Positions 58,802 to 64,000 of a DNA stretch of 64,000 nucleotides are shown here, piece after piece. The position numbers and the translations under genes are program-made. The DNA comes from Acidobacteriota bacterium (GTDB taxonomy: Bacteria; Acidobacteriota; Terriglobia; Acidiferrales; UBA7541): positions 1-64,000 of the forward strand of contig JABCZK010000005.1 in the NCBI GenBank assembly GCA_013289695.1, given 5' to 3'. A model generated the notes under the pieces. The model was not told the origin of the DNA. It saw only the letters and a list, made by a program, of their open reading frames with translations, and searched no databases. Numbering within the stretch: the stretch's first letter is position 1; each line of letters begins with the position of its first letter.

Positions 58802-60895
58802 ATGAAGGTTGTCTACAACTGGCTGAAAGAATTCGTGGACGCCACCGCGTCGCCCGCCGATCTGCGCGCACGGCTTTCGCTCGCGGGCGTGGCTGTGGAT
58901 TCCATCGAAGAGACCTCCGCGGGTCCCGTGCTGGATGCGGAAGTGACGGCGAATCGTCCCGATTGCCTGGGCCACCTGGGCATCGCGCGCGAGGTGGCAG
59001 CGATTTACCGCTTGCCGCTCAAGCCGCTGCATCCCAAGCTGAAAGAATCAGCGGAAAAAGTGGCCGATGCGACGCGCGTGGAAATCGCGGCGCCGGATCT
59101 TTGCGGGCGCTTCACGGCGCGCGTGCTGCGCGGAGTAAAAGTGCAGCCTTCGCCGGACTGGCTGCGGCAAGGCCTGGAAGCGATCGGCGAAAAATCCATC
59201 AACAACGTGGTGGACGTCACCAACTACGTGATGTTCGAGCTGGGTCACCCGCTGCACGCTTTCGATTTCGATAAATTGCAGGAACACCGCATCGTGGTGC
59301 GCCGCGCGAAACCCGGAGAAAAAATCCGCACGCTCGATGGCGCCGAACGCACGCTGACGAAAGACGTGTGCGTGGTGGCGGACGCTGGGCGCGCCGTGGG
59401 CATCGGCGGAGTGATGGGCGGCGCGGAGACCGAAATCAGTTTCAGCACGCGCAACGTACTGATCGAGTGCGCCTGGTTCGATCCCATTTCAGTGCGCCGC
59501 GCTTCCAAGGCTCTCGGCTTGCGCAGCGAGGCTTCCTATCGCTTCGAACGCGGCGCCGATCCCGAAATGGCGGAGCTGGCTTCGCGGCGCGCCGCGGAAC
59601 TGATTCAGCAAGTCGCCGGCGGCGAACTTCTCGCGGGAGTTGTGGACGTGTACCCGCATCGCCCGCCGGACGAGAAAATCGAGCTTTCGCGCAAGGAACT
59701 GCTGCGCGTGATGGGCGCGGACCTTCCGGACCGTGACATCGAAGCGATCCTCAGCGCGCTGGGTTTTCATCCCGTGCGTGTGGACGTGAATCGCGGCAGT
59801 GACGGTTCGATTGCCGCCGTGTGGGAATGCCGGCAAGCTTCCTGGCGGCAGGATGTAACGCGCGGGATTGACCTGATCGAAGAGGTGGCGCGGCATTACG
59901 GCTACGACAAATTTCCGCCGCGCCTTCCGCCCGCAAAACTTCCCGCGCACCGTTTGCCACACGCCGAGGCACAGGACCGCTTGCGCGAACGCATCGTCGC
60001 GCTGGGCTACCAGGAAATCGTGGAAATCCCGATTGTGGATACGCAGCGTAACGAGCTTTTCCGGCCGGAGAATCTGACGCCCGCGGTGATCGGCAATCCG
60101 CTCGCGGAAGACGCATCGGTGATGCGTTCGACGGGGACCGTCAGCATGTTGCGCGCGATGGAGTGGAATCTGAATCACGGCCAGCGCAATTTGCGCCTGT
60201 TTGAAATCGGCAAGACTTATCAGCTGCGCGACGGCGAGCCGGTGGAAGCGCAAGTGCTCACGCTCGGCGCCACCGGCCTGGCACAGGAAAAAACCATTTA
60301 CGAACCGGCACGTGAATTCGGCTTCGCGGATTTGAAGGGCGACCTCGACCGCATCGGTGAGCTTGCCGGCGGTTTTCGGTGGCAGTCGGGCGGTCCGCCA
60401 TGGCTCACCAGCTCGCGTGCGGCTCGGATCTCGCTTCCGAGTAAATCATCGGCTTCGGCAGACATCGGAGTGGCCGGCCAACTCGCCAGACGCATCGCCG
60501 AGGGGTACAAATTCCGTCAGGACGTCTTCGTCGCTGAACTGAAGCTCGAACCACTCGTCACCGGCGTCGAAGCGGCAAACGCCGCGCGGCGTTTCAAAGC
60601 GTTGCCGCGGTTCCCAGCGGTCGCGCGCGATTTTTCGCTCGTGCTCGCCGACGGCGTAATCTTCGCGCAAGTCGTCGAGACGATCCGCTCGCTCCCGATC
60701 GCCGAACTCGAAAGCATCGAAGCCGCCGACCTCTTCCGCGGCGGACAAGTGCCGCCCGGAAAATTTTCACTCATGATCCGCGTAAAATTCCAAAGCGCCG
60801 AGGCCACGTTCACCGACGCGCAGCTCAACGATTTCTCCGCGCGCATTGTCGCCGCGCTGCAAGAAAAACTCGGCGCCACGCTCCGCGCGATATAA
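58802..60895 (+). CDS. pheT: Phenylalanine-tRNA ligase beta subunit lacking the EMAP tRNA-binding domain
   Basis: 697 residues, about 100 fewer than usual. After the first ~40 residues (VVYNWLKEFVDATASPADLRARLSLAGVAVDSIE) normal bacterial PheT has a ~110-residue OB-fold tRNA-binding domain; here the chain goes straight to GPVLDAEVTANRPDCLGHLGIAREVAAIY, the B1 domain that normally follows. The rest is present: B3/B4 editing region (INNVVDVTNYVMFELGHPLHAFD), B5, class II-like core (IGNPLAEDASVMRSTGTVSMLRAMEWN) and C-terminal FDX-ACB anticodon domain (ALPRFPAVARDFSLV...). ATG at 58802, 64 bases after pheS. Confidence 0.95.
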   Translation: MKVVYNWLKEFVDATASPADLRARLSLAGVAVDSIEETSAGPVLDAEVTANRPDCLGHLGIAREVAAIYRLPLKPLHPKLKESAEKVADATRVEIAAPDLCGRFTARVLRGVKVQPSPDWLRQGLEAIGEKSINNVVDVTNYVMFELGHPLHAFDFDKLQEHRIVVRRAKPGEKIRTLDGAERTLTKDVCVVADAGRAVGIGGVMGGAETEISFSTRNVLIECAWFDPISVRRASKALGLRSEASYRFERGADPEMAELASRRAAELIQQVAGGELLAGVVDVYPHRPPDEKIELSRKELLRVMGADLPDRDIEAILSALGFHPVRVDVNRGSDGSIAAVWECRQASWRQDVTRGIDLIEEVARHYGYDKFPPRLPPAKLPAHRLPHAEAQDRLRERIVALGYQEIVEIPIVDTQRNELFRPENLTPAVIGNPLAEDASVMRSTGTVSMLRAMEWNLNHGQRNLRLFEIGKTYQLRDGEPVEAQVLTLGATGLAQEKTIYEPAREFGFADLKGDLDRIGELAGGFRWQSGGPPWLTSSRAARISLPSKSSASADIGVAGQLARRIAEGYKFRQDVFVAELKLEPLVTGVEAANAARRFKALPRFPAVARDFSLVLADGVIFAQVVETIRSLPIAELESIEAADLFRGGQVPPGKFSLMIRVKFQSAEATFTDAQLNDFSARIVAALQEKLGATLRAI

Positions 60896-60968
60896 TCCGA
60901 ATGAACGTTGCGCGGCCAGCCAGCAACGGCCGGCGCAGCTTCACCAATCGCCAGCGCGAGTAAGTCGT

Positions 60969-62033
60969 ATGACCCAAAGCGATTTCCTACGCGACCTCGG
61001 AATCACGCACCCGATCATCCAGGCTCCGATGGCTGGTGGCCCGTCCACTCGCGAACTCGTCGCGGCGGTATGCAATGCCGGAGCTCTGGGCTCGCTCGGG
61101 TCCGCCTATAGCACGCCCGAGCAAATCACTGCGGACATTGAGAAGGTTCGTTCCCTCACGGAAAAACCCTTCAACGTGAATCTTTTCGCAGCTGGATACG
61201 CGCCCGAATCACAAGTTGACCCTGGCCCGATGTTGGCGCTGCTCGCGGAAATTCACGAATTGCTACATTTGCCTCCGCCCACGGTTCCCGCATGGCCCGT
61301 CAATCCGTTTGAAAAACAACTGCAGGCCGTCCTGGAAGCGCGGCCGGCGTTTTTCAGTTTCACTTTCGGAATCCCCGAGCCTCACGCAATGGCGCGCCTC
61401 AAGGCAGCGGGAATCGCTACCTTTGGCACCGCTACGACTGTCGAAGAGGGACAAATGTTGGAAGCAAGCGGCGTGACGGCCATCGTGGCGCAGGGCGCCG
61501 AGGCCGGCTCGCACCGCGGAACCTTCGTCGGCTCCTTCGAGAGTGCGATGGTTCCGACTCTTGAATTAGTGCGCTCGCTCAGTGCGGCGGTATCCAGGCC
61601 AATAATCGCTTCCGGTGGACTGATGGACGGCCGAGACATCGCGCAAGCACTCGCGCGCGGCGCCCGGGCCGCTCAACTCGGCAGCGCATTCCTCACCTGC
61701 CCCGAAGCCGGCACCCCTGAAGCTTACAGGCGCGCCATACTCGCTGCGCGCGAGGACACCACCGTCATCACGCGAGCGTTTTCGGGCCGCCCCGCGCGCT
61801 CTCTCCTGAATACGTTCATCTCCAAAGTCGAGGGCAAAGAAAAAATAATCCTGCCGTTCCCGCTGCAAAATGCCCTCACCCGCCCGATGCGCACAGCCGC
61901 CGCGAAGCTGGGAAAATCCGGCTATCTCTCACTCTTCGTCGGCCAAGGTGTGACGCGGGCGCGCGCCCTGCCCGCCGCGGAACTCATATCTCGCTTAGTC
62001 GCGGAAATGCTGCAAGCACAGGCGGCCTCCTGA
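60969..62033 (+). CDS. Nitronate monooxygenase-like flavoprotein
   Basis: 354-residue TIM-barrel FMN enzyme of the 2-nitropropane dioxygenase/NMO family, which oxidises alkyl nitronates. Motifs: HPIIQAPMAGGPSTRELVAAVCNAGALGSLGSAY, FNVNLFA, VAQGAEAGSHRGTF (FMN and catalytic His region), PIIASGGLMDGRDIAQALARGARAAQLGSAFL and TRAFSGRPAR. ATG 60969 is used; upstream codons in the track ORF are the end of the pheT region. A FabK-like enoyl reductase or other class member is possible. Confidence 0.9.
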   Translation: MTQSDFLRDLGITHPIIQAPMAGGPSTRELVAAVCNAGALGSLGSAYSTPEQITADIEKVRSLTEKPFNVNLFAAGYAPESQVDPGPMLALLAEIHELLHLPPPTVPAWPVNPFEKQLQAVLEARPAFFSFTFGIPEPHAMARLKAAGIATFGTATTVEEGQMLEASGVTAIVAQGAEAGSHRGTFVGSFESAMVPTLELVRSLSAAVSRPIIASGGLMDGRDIAQALARGARAAQLGSAFLTCPEAGTPEAYRRAILAAREDTTVITRAFSGRPARSLLNTFISKVEGKEKIILPFPLQNALTRPMRTAAAKLGKSGYLSLFVGQGVTRARALPAAELISRLVAEMLQAQAAS

Positions 62034-62090
62034 TAAATCGAAGCAAAAGAATCGGCCCGCGCGCATAAGCCCGTTGCGCGCGCGCACGCA

Positions 62091-62408
62091 ATGGCCGACA
62101 ATAACCCTGGCTCAGCAAGGGAGTGCACCGTGAAAATCGAGATTTACGATCAGAGCTACAACGTGAACGCGGATGACAACGAGGAATATTTGAAGGAACT
62201 GGCGGCCTACGTGGACGGCAAGATGCGTTCCATCGCCGAAGCCACGCACATGGTGGATTCACTGAAGGTCGCGGTGCTCGCCGCGTTGAATATTGCCGAT
62301 GAATCGTTCGCGCTGCGCAAACGCCAGCAGGAAATCGAAGGTCCGCTGCGCAAGCGCGTGGAAAAATGCGTGTCCATGGTGGAAAAGGCGCTCGAACAGA
62401 CAAATTAG
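62091..62408 (+). CDS. zapA: Cell division protein ZapA
   Basis: 105-residue FtsZ-associated protein: VKIEIYDQSYNVNADDNEEYLKELAAYVDGKMRSIAEATHMVDSLKVAVLAALNIADE, then a C-terminal coiled coil (LRKRQQEIEGPLRKRVEKCVSMVEKAL). ZapA bundles FtsZ filaments at midcell. GTG 62130 (VKIEIYDQS) is an alternative start, which would fit the family length better. Confidence 0.93.
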   Translation: MADNNPGSARECTVKIEIYDQSYNVNADDNEEYLKELAAYVDGKMRSIAEATHMVDSLKVAVLAALNIADESFALRKRQQEIEGPLRKRVEKCVSMVEKALEQTN

Positions 62409-62515
62409 CCGGTGAAAAATCCCTTCGAGCTGATTGCTGAACGTAATTGCGCGCGACCCTTAGGTTTCTAGTGCTCCCCGCGCAACCCGTTAGCACCTTA
62501 CCGCCATCTCCGTAT

Positions 62516-62833
62516 ATGATTGGTCCTAGGTGTTTTGCCGACCTTTGCCACGTGCATAAACGCAGAGCAGTTCTGTATCTGGTCGTTCCAGTAGCGCTGC
62601 TCGCGCTGCTGATGCTCCTGATGGTGTTGGGCAGCGTCTCGCATTGTCATGCCGGCCCCGATGCAAATTGCTCGATTTGCCATCTGAGCCATCAACCGAT
62701 TGACCATCCACAACCGAACCATCGTGAACCGTCGCTGGCCCAGGTCGGCGTGCGAATCGAGTTCCAGCAACCCGGATTTGCACCCTCGCCCGTCGCGCCA
62801 CGACTTCCCACCCGCGCTCCGCCCGCCGTCTAA
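62516..62833 (+). CDS. Small membrane protein with Cys/His-rich outer tail
   Basis: 105 residues: one membrane helix (AVLYLVVPVALLALLMLLMVLGS) followed by SHCHAGPDANCSICHLSHQPIDH, a Cys/His cluster that could bind a metal, and a Pro-rich tail. The HCHxGPxxxCxICHLSH pattern looks like DUF2946-type or similar proteins that often lie beside metal-efflux genes; here a TolC-family protein follows 70 bases later. ATG 62516 is used; the longer ORF start is not supported. Confidence 0.65.
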   Translation: MIGPRCFADLCHVHKRRAVLYLVVPVALLALLMLLMVLGSVSHCHAGPDANCSICHLSHQPIDHPQPNHREPSLAQVGVRIEFQQPGFAPSPVAPRLPTRAPPAV

Positions 62834-62903
62834 CCTCGATTTGAATCCGTGCTGCTACCAGCAAGCCGATCCCACTACTTTTTTTCTTTAGAGGTTGAAG
62901 ACT

Positions 62904-64000
62904 ATGCCCGCTAAAACCCTGCTATTCGCCATCCCTGCACTGGTGGTGTGTTTTGCATCCGCGGCTCTTGCGCAGACGTCACCGCCCCCGCCGCCATCCG
63001 CGCCGCAGAACGCCACGCCCGGAGCCGCGCCGCAAAATACTCCGTCGGGGCAGGTGCATGGCGCCGTGCGCATCACCTTGGACCAGGCCATCCAGATGGC
63101 GCTCGAACACAACCATAATTTGAAGGCTGCGCGTACCACCATTCAGCAGGACGAAGCTCTGGAAATCACCGCGAACCTGCGGCCCAATCCCGTGCTCACC
63201 GCGGACGCGCAGTTCCTTCCGATTTTTCAGCCGAATCAGTTCACCGCAGACTACATCAATGAGACCGCGCAGTTTGATTTGGGCATCGCCTACCTGTTCG
63301 AACGCGGCAGGAAGCGCCAGCATCGCCTGCAAGCCGCGCAAGACGTAACCGCGCAAACCAAATCGCTGGTTACGGACAACGAGCGTACCCTGACCTTCAA
63401 CGTTGCCTCGCAATTCGTCGGCGTCCAGCTCGCCGAATCCACGCTCGATCTCGCCCTGCAGGACATGAAGAGTTTTCAGAACACGCTGGACATCAGCCAG
63501 GCCCGCTACAACGCCGGCGACATCAGCGAAGGCGATTTTCTGAAGATCAAACTCCAGATGCTGCAATTTCAGCAGGACGTGGCCCAAGCGCAACTGACCA
63601 AAGTGCAGGCGCTGGTGGGCTTGCGGCAGTTCCTGGGATACGAAACCGTTCCCGAGGACTTCGACGTTTCCAGCGACTTCGACTACATACCCGTGCAAAT
63701 AAAACTCGAAGAGCTGCAAGCGAAAGCTCTGCAGTCCCGCCCGGATTTCCGCGCGGCGCAGCAAGGCGTGACCGCGGCCAAGAGCCAGTATGAATTGGCC
63801 AAGGCCAACGGCAAAGTGGACGTAACCGGCACCGCCAATTACGATCACGTCAGCGATACCAATACAGCCTCCTTCTTCGGCAGCTTTCAGATCCCCATCT
63901 TTAACCGCAATCAAGGCGAAATCGCGCGCACCAATTACGTAATCAATCAGGCGCAGGAACTGGAGCGGGCCGCGAGCGATCAGGTGATGAGTGACGTGCT
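62904..64000 (+). CDS. TolC-family outer-membrane efflux protein (cut by window end)
   Basis: Open frame of 365 codons from ATG 62904 to the window end, not in the track because no stop is reached. Signal peptide (LLFAIPALVVCFASAALAQ), Pro/Ala linker, then VRITLDQAIQMALEHNHNLKAART, the start of a TolC/CzcC-type repeat, long helices (FVGVQLAESTLDLALQDMKSFQNTLDISQARYNAGDISEGDFLKIKLQMLQFQQDVAQAQL) and the second repeat with RPDFRAAQQGVTAAKSQYELAKA. It forms the outer-membrane channel of a tripartite pump; the upstream Cys/His protein suggests metal efflux, but this is inferred. Confidence 0.92.
   Translation, partial: MPAKTLLFAIPALVVCFASAALAQTSPPPPPSAPQNATPGAAPQNTPSGQVHGAVRITLDQAIQMALEHNHNLKAARTTIQQDEALEITANLRPNPVLTADAQFLPIFQPNQFTADYINETAQFDLGIAYLFERGRKRQHRLQAAQDVTAQTKSLVTDNERTLTFNVASQFVGVQLAESTLDLALQDMKSFQNTLDISQARYNAGDISEGDFLKIKLQMLQFQQDVAQAQLTKVQALVGLRQFLGYETVPEDFDVSSDFDYIPVQIKLEELQAKALQSRPDFRAAQQGVTAAKSQYELAKANGKVDVTGTANYDHVSDTNTASFFGSFQIPIFNRNQGEIARTNYVINQAQELERAASDQVMSDV

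Noticed and set aside
62979-63914. 311-codon minus-strand ORF near the window end
   Set aside because: The plus strand has an open frame from 62904 with TolC-family motifs, left out of the track only because it is cut by the window.
1-64000. tRNA, rRNA, CRISPR, transposase or prophage
   Set aside because: Scanned by eye for T-loop motifs, regular spaced repeats and integrase/transposase motifs; none found.

Overview
The window looks like a chromosomal piece of an Acidobacteriota genome (Terriglobia-like). GC content is high. The clearest lineage marker is a duplicated orphan permease of the MacB/FtsX type (882 aa) directly behind a PadR regulator, the 'ADOP' arrangement that is expanded in this phylum. 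Other signs are TonB-C-terminal proteins, carboxypeptidase-regulatory-like secreted proteins, an IPT/TIG + PD40 lipoprotein and many short GC-rich intergenic palindromes. No rRNA, tRNA, CRISPR, prophage or insertion sequence was seen.

Layout. 0.1-3.9 kb: ribosomal/translation operon rpsP-khpA-rimM-trmD-rplS closed by a clean intrinsic terminator, then an orphan VapB-like antitoxin and rnhB. 3.9-12.6 kb: a repeat-filled gap, a ~1000-aa TPR protein, aldo/keto reductase, M23 peptidase, small membrane protein, thiE and an AI-2E-type permease. 12.7-19 kb: glmM, a broken TonB-domain gene, a possible structured RNA with terminator, and a DUF2339-DUF3999 envelope pair. 19-26 kb: class II (B12) ribonucleotide reductase, a secreted tyrosine-phosphatase-like protein and a three-gene ABC export operon. 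26-32 kb: two orphan MacB-like permeases, two secreted proteins, and a thiosulfate sulfurtransferase preceded by a polycysteine minigene and terminator. 32-41 kb: PilZ (apparently frameshifted), SIS-domain protein, two tandem secreted carboxypeptidase-like proteins, ADOP/PadR, ppc. 41-51 kb: envelope proteins, cytochrome c, dienoyl-CoA-reductase-like SDR, and a pseudokinase fused to a TonB C-terminus. 51-62 kb: AbrB/PIN toxin-antitoxin, thrS, ArsR-SRPBCC-DoxX operon, PsiE, infC-rpmI-rplT-pheS-pheT, nitronate monooxygenase, zapA. 62.5-64 kb: a Cys/His-rich small protein and a TolC-family efflux protein cut by the window end.

The most striking signal is upstream of the sulfurtransferase (minus strand, 31.7-32.0 kb). 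A 28-codon ORF with nine Cys codons starts exactly where a -35/-10 promoter predicts transcription to start. It is followed by a strong intrinsic terminator, and a sequence near the ORF's end can pair with the terminator's 5' arm. This is the full logic of a ribosome-mediated cysteine attenuator. Other points worth a second look are the pseudokinase-TonB fusion, a PheT lacking its tRNA-binding OB domain, infC with an apparent ATC start, leaderless promoters, and several dispersed palindrome families that occupy operon gaps and in one case lie inside a coding region.

All calls come from reading the sequence and the ORF translations; no database search or folding program was run.
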